64,000 bases of DNA from assembly GCA_000433675.1 (NCBI GenBank), contig FR893564.1, positions 83,043 to 147,042 on the forward strand, read 5' to 3'. This document shows positions 50,085-59,497 of this stretch, piece after piece. The translations under genes were made by a program, and so were the position numbers. This DNA is from Clostridium sp. CAG:433. GTDB taxonomy: Bacteria; Bacillota_I; Bacilli_A; RF39; UBA660. The notes below the pieces were generated by a model, which saw only the letters and a program-made list of their open reading frames with translations, was not told the DNA's origin and did no database searches. Within the stretch, counting starts at the first letter, position 1; every line of letters begins with the position of its first letter.

Positions 50085-51149
50085 TTGGCAAGTATTAGTA
50101 CATATGTAAGAGACTATGGTAATAAAACATTTTTTGAAGAACCATTTAATGAAATAGATAATGTTGTGTTTTCTTCATTAATATATTTGAATTATGAAGA
50201 TATAGTACCAGAAAATAGAAAATACATAAGATTAGAAGAAGCAGGAATAAAATATTTAGAAAAATATAGTTATTTTGAAATAAGTAAATTAGGAATAGCT
50301 CAAAAAGTTAGTTATCAGTTATTAAAGCAAGTTATTAATACAGTTAGATATAAAGATGTTCTTATGTATAACTTTAAGTATATTGCAGACTCTGATAGAC
50401 AGTTTGGTGCGGTATGTTTTAAAGTTAAAAAGAATTTTACCTATGTTGCATTTGAAGGAACTGATAATTTATTAAGTGGATGGAAAGAGGATTTTGAACT
50501 ATCTTATAAATTTCCTGTTCCAGCACAAACACTTGCAATAGAATATATAAATAAATGTGTTAGATTTTATGATAAAAATGTAATGGTTGGTGGACACTCA
50601 AAAGGTGGTAATTTAGCACTTGTTTCATCAATGTTTGCAAAAAAACTTGTAAATAAAAAAATAAAGAAAATTTATAGTAATGATGGACCGGGTCTTAGAA
50701 AAGCAGAAATTGAATCAGATAATTATAAAAAGGTAAGAGATAGACTTATTCATATTGTACCTAATTATAGTTATATTGGTGTTCTTTTAAGAAATGATAA
50801 ATTTAAAGTTATAAAATCAACAAGAAGAGATTTTATGGCACATTCTGTTTCAACTTGGCAAACAGATGGTACTTTTTTTAAAGAAGCATCTTTAAGTAAA
50901 ATAAGTTCAAATTTAAGAGAAAGTATTATTTTATGGCTTGATGAACATGATGATGAACAAAGAAGAAAGATGATTGAAACAGTATTTGAAGCACTTGAAA
51001 AAAGTGGTATAAAAGATACTAATGATTTCTTTAATATAAAAAAATCATTTAATATTGTAAAAAATATTAGAAATGTAGATGATGAAACTAAAGAACTTGT
51101 TATGAGTCTTATACAATTTAATATAAATTATTTGATAGAAAACAGTTAA
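50085..51149 (+). CDS. Mbeg1-like (DUF2974) lipase-fold protein
   Basis: 354 residues. The family signature runs as FNEIDNVVFSSLIYLNYEDI near 20, YVAFEGTDNLLSGWKEDFEL near 122, and the nucleophile GGHSKGGNLAL near 169, with NDGPGL near 203. His in FMAHSVSTW near 255 could complete the triad. The family is a class of intracellular alpha/beta hydrolases of unknown substrate. TTG start after GAGGTGAT; an earlier GTG is part of that site. Confidence 0.88.
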   Translation: MASISTYVRDYGNKTFFEEPFNEIDNVVFSSLIYLNYEDIVPENRKYIRLEEAGIKYLEKYSYFEISKLGIAQKVSYQLLKQVINTVRYKDVLMYNFKYIADSDRQFGAVCFKVKKNFTYVAFEGTDNLLSGWKEDFELSYKFPVPAQTLAIEYINKCVRFYDKNVMVGGHSKGGNLALVSSMFAKKLVNKKIKKIYSNDGPGLRKAEIESDNYKKVRDRLIHIVPNYSYIGVLLRNDKFKVIKSTRRDFMAHSVSTWQTDGTFFKEASLSKISSNLRESIILWLDEHDDEQRRKMIETVFEALEKSGIKDTNDFFNIKKSFNIVKNIRNVDDETKELVMSLIQFNINYLIENS

Positions 51150-51218
51150 TAGAGCATTTTTTTGACAGAAATGTTCTTTTTTGATATTATATATCACGCT
51201 TTAAACGAGGTGATAAAT

Positions 51219-51698
51219 GTGAAAAAGATAGATTTACAAGATTTTACATTAGAAAGTTTTGATTATGATAATAAAGAACATGTTAGTATGATAAATAAAT
51301 TTGATTGGGATAAAGAAATAGATAAATACATTATAAAATATGATGATTCTTTTTCTGATCAAATAGCTAAGTATGAAGAAAAACGTTCAAATGATATATA
51401 TAATACATTATATATGGTTAGATTGTTGCTAACAGATGAAATAATAGGTGCATTTGGATTGGATGGTCCAAAAGAAGATTTATATCTTGAATATGCTATT
51501 TTAAAAAAATATAGAAATAAAGGATATTGTTTATCATTACTTAAAGAATTGTTAGAAAGAATAAAGGAAGATACTACACAAATAAGTCTTTTAATAGATA
51601 GAGATAATGAACCAAGTAAGTGTTTAGCGCTTAGGGTTGGTTTTGAAAAAGTTTGTGAAGATGAATATAATTATGATAAATATCAAATAAAATCTTAA
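51219..51698 (+). CDS. GNAT-family acetyltransferase
   Basis: 159 residues. The acetyl-CoA-binding strand and loop are IIGAFGLDG then LEYAILKKYRNKGYCLSLLK (motif A, R-x-x-G-x-G/C form), and the end shows NEPSKCLALRVGFEKV, where N-x-x-S and GFE are typical. Substrate unknown. GTG start with GAGGTGAT 4 bases before it; the longer in-frame opening overlaps the region before that site. 69 bases after the lipase-like gene. Confidence 0.85.
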   Translation: MKKIDLQDFTLESFDYDNKEHVSMINKFDWDKEIDKYIIKYDDSFSDQIAKYEEKRSNDIYNTLYMVRLLLTDEIIGAFGLDGPKEDLYLEYAILKKYRNKGYCLSLLKELLERIKEDTTQISLLIDRDNEPSKCLALRVGFEKVCEDEYNYDKYQIKS

Positions 51699-51706
51699 AA
51701 TTAATA

Positions 51707-51735
51707 TTGACCTATCGCGTAAGAAATGGTAAAAT
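51707..51735 (+). promoter_or_regulatory. Promoter of tRNA-Ser
   Basis: TTGACC, 17 bases, TAAAAT, ending 13 bases before the tRNA. Confidence 0.75.
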
Positions 51736-51748
51736 TATATTGCGCGTT

Positions 51749-51839
51749 GGAGTGATACTCAAGAGGCTGAAGAGGCGCCCCTGCTAAGGGTGTAGGGTGG
51801 GTAACTGCCGCGAGGGTTCAAATCCCTCTCACTCCGCCA
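51749..51839 (+). tRNA. tRNA-Ser (GCT)
   Basis: 91 bases, class II with a long variable arm, anticodon loop CTGCTAA, CCA encoded. Confidence 0.94.
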
Positions 51840-51849
51840 TTAATGAAAT

Positions 51850-51873
51850 TAATCCCGTTCGAGGGATTTTTTT
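51850..51873 (+). terminator. Terminator of tRNA-Ser
   Basis: AATCCC / GGGATT stem and T run. Confidence 0.85.
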
Positions 51874-51882
51874 GTTGCACAA

Positions 51883-51906
51883 ATATATGAATTTTTATTC
51901 ATATAT
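51883..51906. promoter_or_regulatory. ArsR operator 1
   Basis: Perfect ATATATGAAT-N4-ATTCATATAT, just upstream of the -35; typical of SmtB/CzrA-type operators. Confidence 0.8.
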
Positions 51907-51908
51907 TA

Positions 51909-51937
51909 TTGACTTATGAATAATATAGTAGTACAAT
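51909..51937 (+). promoter_or_regulatory. Promoter of arsR/P-type ATPase operon
   Basis: TTGACT, 17 bases, TACAAT, enclosed by two operators. Confidence 0.8.
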
Positions 51938-51938
51938 A

Positions 51939-51960
51939 CATATGAATGGAAATTCATATG
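51939..51960. promoter_or_regulatory. ArsR operator 2
   Basis: Perfect CATATGAAT-N4-ATTCATATG at the transcription start. Confidence 0.8.
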
Positions 51961-51973
51961 AAAGGAAATTTTT

Positions 51974-52312
51974 ATGGAAGAAATTATTATAGATAAAGAA
52001 AGAGTAAATAAAGTTTTAAATAGTATTATCGATGATGAAAAAATGTTTGAGCTTGCGGAAGTTTTTAAACTTTTTGGAGATACTACTAGGATGAAGATAT
52101 TTTGTGCGTTAAAAGAAAGTGAGTTATGTGTTTATGATATTGCATATATTACAAAGAGTACACAATCAGCAATATCTCATCAATTAAAATTATTAAAAGA
52201 TTCTAATCTTATAAAATCAAGAAAAGAAGGCAAAGTAGTTTACTATTCACTTGATGATGATCATGTTGAAAAAATATTAGAGAAAGGTCTTGAACATATT
52301 GAAGAAATATAA
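51974..52312 (+). CDS. ArsR/SmtB-family metal sensor
   Basis: 112 residues. A winged helix-turn-helix repressor that leaves DNA on metal binding. LFGDTTRMKIF near 33 and STQSAISHQLKLLKDSNLI near 62 are the HTH. Two possible metal sites are visible: the alpha-3 motif ELCVYD (residues 50-55, one Cys where CadC has CVC) and a complete SmtB alpha-5 site D95-x-H97-x10-H108-x2-E111. This points to zinc (or cadmium/cobalt) sensing. Two ATATGAAT-type operators flank its promoter. It overlaps the ATPase gene. Confidence 0.93.
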   Translation: MEEIIIDKERVNKVLNSIIDDEKMFELAEVFKLFGDTTRMKIFCALKESELCVYDIAYITKSTQSAISHQLKLLKDSNLIKSRKEGKVVYYSLDDDHVEKILEKGLEHIEEI

Positions 52313-54338
52313 ATATAGATTAAATAATCTAGATTGCGCAAATTGTGCGAATAAAATAGAGGAAAGATTAAAAAAAGAAAACAATTTAAGTGATGTAGTT
52401 GTAAACTTTTCATCACTAACATTATCTTTTATGTCTAATGATGATATAAAAATAGAAGATATTAGTGACATTGTTACTAAAATAGAACCAGAAGTAGTAG
52501 TTACTAAAATAGATGAAGAAGTAAAAGAAACTAAAAAAAATTATAATTTAATAAGATTAATTATTGGAGTTATAATTGCTTTACTTGGATTATATGTTAA
52601 TTTTGATAATGAAATAATTAATAAAATACTTATTATAGCGTCATATGTTATTTTACTTTATAGAACATTTAAAGTAGCAGTTAAAATGCTTATAAAGTCA
52701 CATACAATTAATGAAAATGCACTTATTACAATATCCGCAATTGGTGCTTACTTTGTAGATAAACAAATGGAAGGATTAATGGTTATAATACTTTATGAAA
52801 TAGGTAAAATATTAGAAGAAAAAGCCGTTAATAATTCAAGAAATTCAATTAAAGATTTAATGAATATAAAACAAGACTTTGCAAATAAAGTTGTTGGTGA
52901 TAAAACAAAAGTAATAAATGTAGAAGACGTAAAAATTAATGATATATTAATAATAAAAAAGGGTGAAAAAATTCCAGTTGATGGAATAGTTATTGAAGGT
53001 GAAACTAAGTTAAATTTATTTTCTTTAACTGGTGAAAGTGACCTAGTTAATAAAAAAGAAAATGATGAAGTATTATCTGGATCAATAAATGAAGGAAAAG
53101 TAATAAAGATAAAAGCAACTAAATTATTTAATGATAGTACTGTTTCAAAAATATTATCACTTATAGAAGATGCGACTGATAAAAAATCAAAGACTGAAAC
53201 ATTTGTCGCAAAAATGGCTAAGTATTATACTCCAATAGTACTTATAATAAGTGTAATTACATTTATATGCTTTATACTTTTCACAGATCTTACAACATAT
53301 GAATCAATTTATAGAGCACTAGTATTTTTAGTTATATCTTGTCCATGTGCAATTGCAATTTCAGTACCACTTTCATATTTTACTGGTATTGGTGTATCAA
53401 GTAAAAATGGAATATTAGTTAAAGGTAGTAACTATCTTGATTTACTTTCGAGAGTTAACAAAATAGTATTTGATAAAACTGGTACATTAACAAGTGGAGC
53501 ATTTAAAGTTACAAGTTTTAACTTACTAGATAGTAGTTATAGTGAAGATTATATTTTAAAACTTTATGCATTAGGTGAAAATTTATCAAATCATCCAATT
53601 GCTAAATCAATAATGAATTATGTAAATATAGATGTAAATGAGAAAGTAAAGAATCATAAAGAAATAGAGGGCCTTGGTGTAAGTTATACATACGATGATA
53701 AAAAAATAAAAATCGGTAACAATAAAATGTTTGATATAAAAGATGATGGTTCTTTAAATATTTATTTATCCATTGATGACAAAATAGTTTCATCACTTAC
53801 TATTAATGATGGAATAAAAGAAGGGGTAGAAAACACTTTAAATGAATTATCTAAAAAAGGTATTGAAACATATATGTTTACAGGTGATTCAAAAGAAAAT
53901 GCTCTTTCCATATCAGAAAAATTAAATATAGATAAAGTTTATTATGAACTTTTACCAACAGAAAAATATGAAAAATTAGAAGAATTATTAAATGATAAAG
54001 ATGTAGTTGCCTTTATAGGTGATGGAATAAATGATGCTCCATCTCTTAAAAGAGCAGATATTGGAATATCTATGGGATCTATTGGTTCATCATCAGCAAT
54101 AGAAGCAAGTGATATTGTTATTATGGATGATGATATAAGTAAGATTAATAAAGCAATAAGTATTTCAAATAAAGTAAAAAGAATTATAAAAGAAAATTTA
54201 GTATTTTCAATAGGTGTAAAAATATTAATATTAGTTCTTAGCGCTATTGGAATTGCAAATATGTGGCAGGCAGTATTTGCGGATGTTGGTGTTACAATTA
54301 TCTCAATATTAAATACACTTAGAATAATGAAAAAATAG
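52299..54338 (+). CDS. Heavy-metal-exporting P1B-type ATPase (CadA/ZntA-like)
   Basis: Pumps soft divalent metals out of the cell using ATP. 679 residues. One N-terminal heavy-metal domain with CANC (C13, C16), about eight membrane segments, TGES near 245, the metal-path motif SCPCAIA near 348, phosphorylation site DKTGT near 392, HP in SNHPIAKS near 436 and GDGINDAP near 574. CPC plus the zinc-type sensor upstream suggest Zn/Cd/Pb. TTG start, overlapping arsR by 14 bases, with AAAGG about 11 bases before; translation is probably coupled. Confidence 0.95.
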   Translation: MKKYKYRLNNLDCANCANKIEERLKKENNLSDVVVNFSSLTLSFMSNDDIKIEDISDIVTKIEPEVVVTKIDEEVKETKKNYNLIRLIIGVIIALLGLYVNFDNEIINKILIIASYVILLYRTFKVAVKMLIKSHTINENALITISAIGAYFVDKQMEGLMVIILYEIGKILEEKAVNNSRNSIKDLMNIKQDFANKVVGDKTKVINVEDVKINDILIIKKGEKIPVDGIVIEGETKLNLFSLTGESDLVNKKENDEVLSGSINEGKVIKIKATKLFNDSTVSKILSLIEDATDKKSKTETFVAKMAKYYTPIVLIISVITFICFILFTDLTTYESIYRALVFLVISCPCAIAISVPLSYFTGIGVSSKNGILVKGSNYLDLLSRVNKIVFDKTGTLTSGAFKVTSFNLLDSSYSEDYILKLYALGENLSNHPIAKSIMNYVNIDVNEKVKNHKEIEGLGVSYTYDDKKIKIGNNKMFDIKDDGSLNIYLSIDDKIVSSLTINDGIKEGVENTLNELSKKGIETYMFTGDSKENALSISEKLNIDKVYYELLPTEKYEKLEELLNDKDVVAFIGDGINDAPSLKRADIGISMGSIGSSSAIEASDIVIMDDDISKINKAISISNKVKRIIKENLVFSIGVKILILVLSAIGIANMWQAVFADVGVTIISILNTLRIMKK

Positions 54339-54357
54339 TCCTTTATGGGCTTTTTTT
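54337..54357 (+). terminator. Terminator of metal operon
   Basis: AGTCC / GGGCT stem (one G-T) and seven Ts; an extended -10 (TGTTATAAT) for the next gene begins in its tail. Confidence 0.75.
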
Positions 54358-54384
54358 GTTATAATGAAATAAAGAGGTGCTATT

Positions 54385-55638
54385 ATGGAAAATACAATAG
54401 AAGTTGTATCTAATTTATCTAGTAATGGATTACTTTTAAAATCATCTATTAAAAATGAGAATATAGTTCTTTTAGATATGCATTTAGATATTGGAGATTT
54501 AAAAGATTTAAAAAATTATAAAAGAAGTTTCTTGAAAAATATAGGATATAATGTGGATGTTGTTGATTATGGTAATAAAATTAAATTTTTGTTAGATAAC
54601 GTTAGAAATAATAAAAAAATTAGAATTTGGTCTAGTCATAAAAATTCAAATGAATACATGACAGTTTTTTATATTTGTAATTTGTTAGAAAAATATGATG
54701 CAGAATTATATGTAGTATATTCTGATGAAATATCTAGTGAAGCAAAAAGTGTTGGTGAGTTAGACAAAGAAGAGATAAAAAATGTAGATGCTTTAGAGAG
54801 AAAACTGTTGAAAGAAGAAATAATAATGTATTCAAAAACTTGGAATAGTCTATTAAATGATAATAGTGATATAAGATATATTTCTTTTGATAATACAATT
54901 AAATCTTGCAGTTATGATTATTTAGAAGAAAAAATATTAAATGAGTTAAAAAAATATAATGAGGTAAGAGTAGGTAAATTTATATCGAATCTTAAAATTG
55001 ATTGTATAATTGATGAAATTGATTATTCTGAGTATCCATATTTAATTGAAAGATTAATAAATAAAAGTGAAATTAAAGTTATTAAGAAATGTGATGATTT
55101 ATTTGATTGTTTAATAAAAAAAGAAAAATTTATTAGTAACAAAAAAGGTGAATATACAGATTTATATGATGAAAATAAAAATTTAACAGGAGAAAAATTA
55201 TTTAGAGAAAAAGGAACAAAATTAATTGTACCTAAAGGAAGGTATTCAGTTGTTGTACTTGCATTTATAGAAAATTCTAAAGGTGAATTTTTGTTTCAAA
55301 TGACGTCAAAAAGAAAGAAAAATGTATGGGCTACAACAGGTGGTCATGTAAAGTCTGGTCAAACAAGTAAAGAAGCTATTATAGAAGAAATAAAAGAAGA
55401 ATTAGGTATAGATATTAATGAGGATGAAGTAAAACTATTTAAAACATATAAATATGATGATGCATTTAAAGATGTATTTTATATAAAGAAAGACATTGAT
55501 ATAAATTCATTAACATATGAAAAAGATGAAGTAGAGTATGTAAAATATTTAACGAAAGAAGAAATATTAGATTTAATAAATAATAATGGTAATATTAGAA
55601 AAACAAATATAGATGCATTTTTAGATATAATAAATTAA
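54385..55638 (+). CDS. DUF1835-like domain fused to Nudix hydrolase
   Basis: 417 residues. The N-terminal half (NENIVLLDMHLDIGDLKDL, RIWSSHKNSNEYMTVFYICN) follows the DUF1835 pattern. The C-terminal part is a Nudix domain near 285-415: ENSKGEFLFQMTSKRKKNVW and the box GGHVKSGQTSKEAIIEEIKE followed by ELGI, with the EExxEE metal ligands intact. The arrangement EGEK-KG before it (LYDENKNLTGEKLFREKG) resembles YfcD/IPP-isomerase-like Nudix enzymes. AAAGAGGTG before the ATG. Substrate unknown. Confidence 0.8.
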   Translation: MENTIEVVSNLSSNGLLLKSSIKNENIVLLDMHLDIGDLKDLKNYKRSFLKNIGYNVDVVDYGNKIKFLLDNVRNNKKIRIWSSHKNSNEYMTVFYICNLLEKYDAELYVVYSDEISSEAKSVGELDKEEIKNVDALERKLLKEEIIMYSKTWNSLLNDNSDIRYISFDNTIKSCSYDYLEEKILNELKKYNEVRVGKFISNLKIDCIIDEIDYSEYPYLIERLINKSEIKVIKKCDDLFDCLIKKEKFISNKKGEYTDLYDENKNLTGEKLFREKGTKLIVPKGRYSVVVLAFIENSKGEFLFQMTSKRKKNVWATTGGHVKSGQTSKEAIIEEIKEELGIDINEDEVKLFKTYKYDDAFKDVFYIKKDIDINSLTYEKDEVEYVKYLTKEEILDLINNNGNIRKTNIDAFLDIIN

Positions 55639-55646
55639 AAGATATT

Positions 55647-55675
55647 AACTACTAATTATAGTAGTTATTTTTTTT
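55647..55675 (+). terminator. Terminator
   Basis: TTAACTACT / AGTAGTTA stem and T run. Confidence 0.8.
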
Positions 55676-55762
55676 ATAAATTTATAAAATATAATATAAT
55701 TCGACATAATTCTAATCTAATTTGATTAATAATTTTAAAGGTAATTAGATAGGAGAATTTTT

Positions 55763-56134
55763 ATGAATGATATATTAGAAAATTATGAACTTAGAAAAAA
55801 AGATTTAACTTTTGAAACTTGGTTTATAGAAGGAATACAATATAATTTTAAATTAGAGGATTTTGAAGAATTACTTGGAATAAATAAAGAAAATTTACTA
55901 ATATTTAAAAAATATTTAGTATATTTAGATTTTTATAGAGTAAATTATCCAATCTCAATGTCAGAAGAAGATGCATTAAATAATTTTAAAAAAGTTGTTA
56001 AAGATGATGAGAATAAAGATTTATTATTTAGTTTCTTTAAGAAACATGAACACTTATTTTGTGACAAAAATGAGGTTAGAAGAAAAAAATTAGTACCAAT
56101 TGAGTATAATAAACGAATTTTTAGGGGAATTTAA
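55763..56134 (+). CDS. Hypothetical protein before the ABC exporter
   Basis: 123 residues, soluble, acidic then basic at the end (RRKKLVPIEYNKR). Helical by eye. Not recognised. AGGAG precedes the ATG. It ends 37 bases before the ABC gene and may be its co-transcribed partner. Confidence 0.6.
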   Translation: MNDILENYELRKKDLTFETWFIEGIQYNFKLEDFEELLGINKENLLIFKKYLVYLDFYRVNYPISMSEEDALNNFKKVVKDDENKDLLFSFFKKHEHLFCDKNEVRRKKLVPIEYNKRIFRGI

Positions 56135-56171
56135 GGTACAAACGGATAATATAAATATCAGGAGGGTATTT

Positions 56172-58082
56172 ATGTTATTGAAGCTGAAAAATGTAAAAAA
56201 GAATTATAAAATTAATAAAAACGAAGTACAAGAAGTATTAAAAGATATTAACTTAACCTTAAAAAGTGGTGAGTTTGTTTGTATTTATGGAGAAAGTGGC
56301 TCAGGTAAATCAACACTTATGAATATTATTGGTGGGCTTGATGATGATTATATAGGAACAGTTACAATAAATAAAAATGATATAAAGAAAATAGATAAAG
56401 ATAATTATAGAAGAGATAAAATTGGTTTTGTTTTTCAAAATTTTAATTTAATACCTTATTTAAGCGTATTTGAAAATGTCATGATTATGTTAGATATGAC
56501 AAATGTAAAACAAATAAAAAAAATTAAAATGGTAGAATCAGCATTAGAAAAAGTTGGATTAATTGAATATAAAAATAAAAAGGTAACAGAACTATCAGGA
56601 GGACAAAAACAAAGAGTCGCACTTGCTAGAGCAATTATAAATGAACCAGATATTATCTTGGCAGATGAACCAACAGGAGCTCTTGACTCAAAAAATGCAG
56701 ATAAAGTATTAAAAATCCTAAAACAAATATCAAATGATGGAAAACTAGTTATTGTTGTAACACATTCAAATAAGGTTAAAAAGTATTCTAGTAGAGTAAT
56801 TACTATAGAAGATGGACTAATAAAAAAGGATGAAATACTAAAAAATGTTAAAAATGTAAAAAAGAAAAATAAAAGTTTAAAAAGAAATTTAAACTCTTTT
56901 ATGTGTGTCAAATTAGGATTAAGTAATATTATAAAGAATCTAAAAAGAAATATACTTCTTATAACCGCATCTTCTATAGGAGTTATTGGAATATTAATAA
57001 GTCTTTATATTGGAAGTGGAGTAAAAAAATATATTAGTAATGAACTTAAAAATAATGTAAATCCTCTTTTATTTACTGTAAGCGAAAAGGGTAAAAATGA
57101 ATTATATGATGTAAAATATTATAGTAAAAGTGAAATAGAAAAAATAAGAAAAATAGATCATGTTACTAACATAAAAAAAGATATATCATATACGTCTGCA
57201 TATATAGTTTATAATGGTAAAAAATATGATTTAGTTAGTTTATCAAGTAATTCTAATATTAAAGATAAAAATATAAAATTAGGAAATGTTCCAAAGACGA
57301 ATGAAATAGTTATTAGTGAATACCTTAGTGATAATATTTTAAAAAAAAGACAAAATGATTTAGTTGGAAAAAATATTAAATTATATCTATTAGATTCATC
57401 AAAAACTAGTCCTGCATTATTAACTAAAAATTTAGAAATATCCGGAATATACAAAAATGGAAAAGTTGACTTAATAAATAATTCTAATTATGCATATGTT
57501 ACTTATAATACTTTAGAAAAGATTTATTCAGAGTTAGATGAAGAATTAAAACCAACAGAAATAAAAATAGAAATAGATAAAAAAGAAAATATAGAATATG
57601 TTAAAAAAAGAATGAAGAAAATGGGTTTTGAACTATCAAATATGGAAGAATATACAAATGCTATATTTAACTATTTAGATATTGCAACTTATGTATTATC
57701 TAGTTTTTCCTTTCTTTCACTTATAGTTTCATGCATAATGATGATTATAGTTTTTAGTATAAACGTTTTAGAAAGAACAAAAGAAATAGGTATTTTAAGA
57801 GCACTTGGTTTTAGAAAAAAAGATATAAAGCAGATATTTAAAACAGAAGCAATTTTAATAGGATTTTTTACAGGAATATTTTCTTGTATTATATCAAAAA
57901 TATTATCTAGTTTAATAAATAGTGTAACAAAATCTAAATTTGATATAAGTATAGTTAATGTAAATTTAAAATATATGATTTTTGGAATAATTTTAAGTAT
58001 TTTAGTATGTATAATAGGTAATATTATTCCATCAAGAAAAGCAAGTAGATTAAATATAATTGATGCACTTAGATATGAGTAA
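56172..58082 (+). CDS. MacB-like ABC transporter, ATPase fused to FtsX permease
   Basis: 636 residues. Residues 1-225 are a LolD/MacB-type ATPase: Walker A YGESGSGKST near 39, Q-loop FQNFNLIPY, signature LSGGQKQR near 142, Walker B ILADEPTGALDS near 162. After a basic linker come an FtsX-type membrane domain with one segment near 260-280, an extracytoplasmic domain (about 285-495), and three segments at the C terminus, including ERTKEIGILRALGF near 535. Family roles are export of peptides or lipoproteins, or signalling to cell-wall enzymes. AGGAGGG before the ATG; a longer in-frame opening has no such site. Confidence 0.92.
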   Translation: MLLKLKNVKKNYKINKNEVQEVLKDINLTLKSGEFVCIYGESGSGKSTLMNIIGGLDDDYIGTVTINKNDIKKIDKDNYRRDKIGFVFQNFNLIPYLSVFENVMIMLDMTNVKQIKKIKMVESALEKVGLIEYKNKKVTELSGGQKQRVALARAIINEPDIILADEPTGALDSKNADKVLKILKQISNDGKLVIVVTHSNKVKKYSSRVITIEDGLIKKDEILKNVKNVKKKNKSLKRNLNSFMCVKLGLSNIIKNLKRNILLITASSIGVIGILISLYIGSGVKKYISNELKNNVNPLLFTVSEKGKNELYDVKYYSKSEIEKIRKIDHVTNIKKDISYTSAYIVYNGKKYDLVSLSSNSNIKDKNIKLGNVPKTNEIVISEYLSDNILKKRQNDLVGKNIKLYLLDSSKTSPALLTKNLEISGIYKNGKVDLINNSNYAYVTYNTLEKIYSELDEELKPTEIKIEIDKKENIEYVKKRMKKMGFELSNMEEYTNAIFNYLDIATYVLSSFSFLSLIVSCIMMIIVFSINVLERTKEIGILRALGFRKKDIKQIFKTEAILIGFFTGIFSCIISKILSSLINSVTKSKFDISIVNVNLKYMIFGIILSILVCIIGNIIPSRKASRLNIIDALRYE

Positions 58083-58111
58083 ATAAAGGTATGAAAAAAG
58101 CAAAAGTCATG

Positions 58112-58117
58112 ATATAA
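58112..58117 (+). promoter_or_regulatory. -10 element of lspA operon
   Basis: TATAAT preceded by TGA (extended -10), about 19 bases before the start. Confidence 0.5.
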
Positions 58118-58135
58118 TAATAGTGGGTGAAAAAA

Positions 58136-58624
58136 GTGAAAAAAATTGGAATAATTAGTTTAATAGTAATAATTATAGATAGAATTTTAAAAGTATTAGT
58201 TACAAATAATTATGCACTTAATGTAAGAAACAAAATTATAGATGGTTTCTTTTATATAACAAATTGCCATAATGAGGGAGCAGCTTTTTCTCTTTTTTCA
58301 GGTAATGTACTTTTTTTAATATTTATTACATTAATAGTATTATTTTTAATTTATAGAACTATTAATAAAGAAAATGTAAATAAAATTGGAGTACTTGCGT
58401 ATGGCTTATTATTGGGTGGAATATTAGGTAATTTATATGATAGAATATTCTATGGTTATGTAATTGATTATTTAGATTTTGTAATATTTAAGTTTAATTT
58501 TGCAATATTTAATTTAGCAGATGCTGCAATTGTTATAGGAGCAATTTTACTTATTGTATTTGAAGGAAGTGATAATGATGGAAGAAAAAATAAGGATAGA
58601 AGTAGAAAACTTAGAAAAGAATGA
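58136..58624 (+). CDS. lspA: Lipoprotein signal peptidase
   Basis: Removes signal peptides from prolipoproteins in the membrane. About 162 residues, four membrane segments. NCHNEGAAFSLF, then GNLYDRIFYGYVIDYLDF with the first catalytic Asp, and FNLADAAIVIG with the second. GGTGA is 5 bases before the chosen GTG; another GTG three codons earlier is possible. The rluD gene overlaps its 3' end, the common lspA-rluD order. Confidence 0.96.
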   Translation: MKKIGIISLIVIIIDRILKVLVTNNYALNVRNKIIDGFFYITNCHNEGAAFSLFSGNVLFLIFITLIVLFLIYRTINKENVNKIGVLAYGLLLGGILGNLYDRIFYGYVIDYLDFVIFKFNFAIFNLADAAIVIGAILLIVFEGSDNDGRKNKDRSRKLRKE

Positions 58625-59489
58625 AAGAATAGATAAATATTTATCAAGTAAATTAGATGATAGTTTTTCAAGAGCAAAAATTCAAAAATTAATTGATGAG
58701 GAGTTAATACTTGTAAATGACAAAATTATAAAAAGTAGTTACAAAGTATCAAATGGAGATGTTATTTTAATTACTGATAAAGAAGAAGATATGAGTGTAA
58801 AACCAGAAAAAATGGATATAGATATTGTCTATGAAGATGATGATGTAATGGTTATAAATAAAAAAAGTGGAGTTGTAGTTCATCCTGCACCAGGTAATTA
58901 TAGTGGAACACTTGTTAATGGTCTTATGTATTTAAGTAAAGATTTAAGCCATGTAAATGGTGAGTTTAGACCAGGTATAGTTCATAGAATTGATAAAGAT
59001 ACTAGTGGACTTTTAATAGTTGCTAAAAATGATAAAGCACATAGAATTTTAGCAGAAGAATTAAAAGAAAAAAAGATAAAAAGAAAATATATTGCACTTG
59101 TTTCTGGAGTAATAAATCATGATGTTGGTGAAATAGATGCACCTATTGGAAGAGACCCATCAGACAGAAAGAAAATGTGTGTAACAAGTACAAATTCAAA
59201 AGATGCAATTACACATTTTAGAGTACTTGAAAGATATAAAAATGCAAGTTTAATAGAATGTGAACTTGAAACAGGTAGAACACATCAAATAAGAGTACAT
59301 ATGAAATATATAAATCATCCTGTTATTAATGATCCAGTATATGGAAAAAATAATCATGGAGAATTTGGACAACTTTTACATGCAAAAGAAATAACATTTA
59401 CTCATCCAACTACAAAAGAGGTAATGACTTTTTCTTGTGAAGTTCCAGAAGAATTTAATAAAATACTAGAAGAATACAAAGAAGAGTAG
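58578..59489 (+). CDS. rluD: Ribosomal large subunit pseudouridine synthase, RluD family
   Basis: Converts uridines of 23S rRNA helix 69 to pseudouridine (RluD) or related sites. 303 residues. S4 RNA-binding domain at about 15-75 (RIDKYLSSKLDDSFSRAKIQ), catalytic motif HRIDKDTSGLLIVAKN near 135 and GRTHQIRVHMKYINHPV near 230. AAGGAAG is 8 bases before the ATG; another ATG lies one codon earlier. It overlaps lspA by 47 bases. Confidence 0.95.
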   Translation: MEEKIRIEVENLEKNERIDKYLSSKLDDSFSRAKIQKLIDEELILVNDKIIKSSYKVSNGDVILITDKEEDMSVKPEKMDIDIVYEDDDVMVINKKSGVVVHPAPGNYSGTLVNGLMYLSKDLSHVNGEFRPGIVHRIDKDTSGLLIVAKNDKAHRILAEELKEKKIKRKYIALVSGVINHDVGEIDAPIGRDPSDRKKMCVTSTNSKDAITHFRVLERYKNASLIECELETGRTHQIRVHMKYINHPVINDPVYGKNNHGEFGQLLHAKEITFTHPTTKEVMTFSCEVPEEFNKILEEYKEE

Positions 59490-59497
59490 GAGATAAA

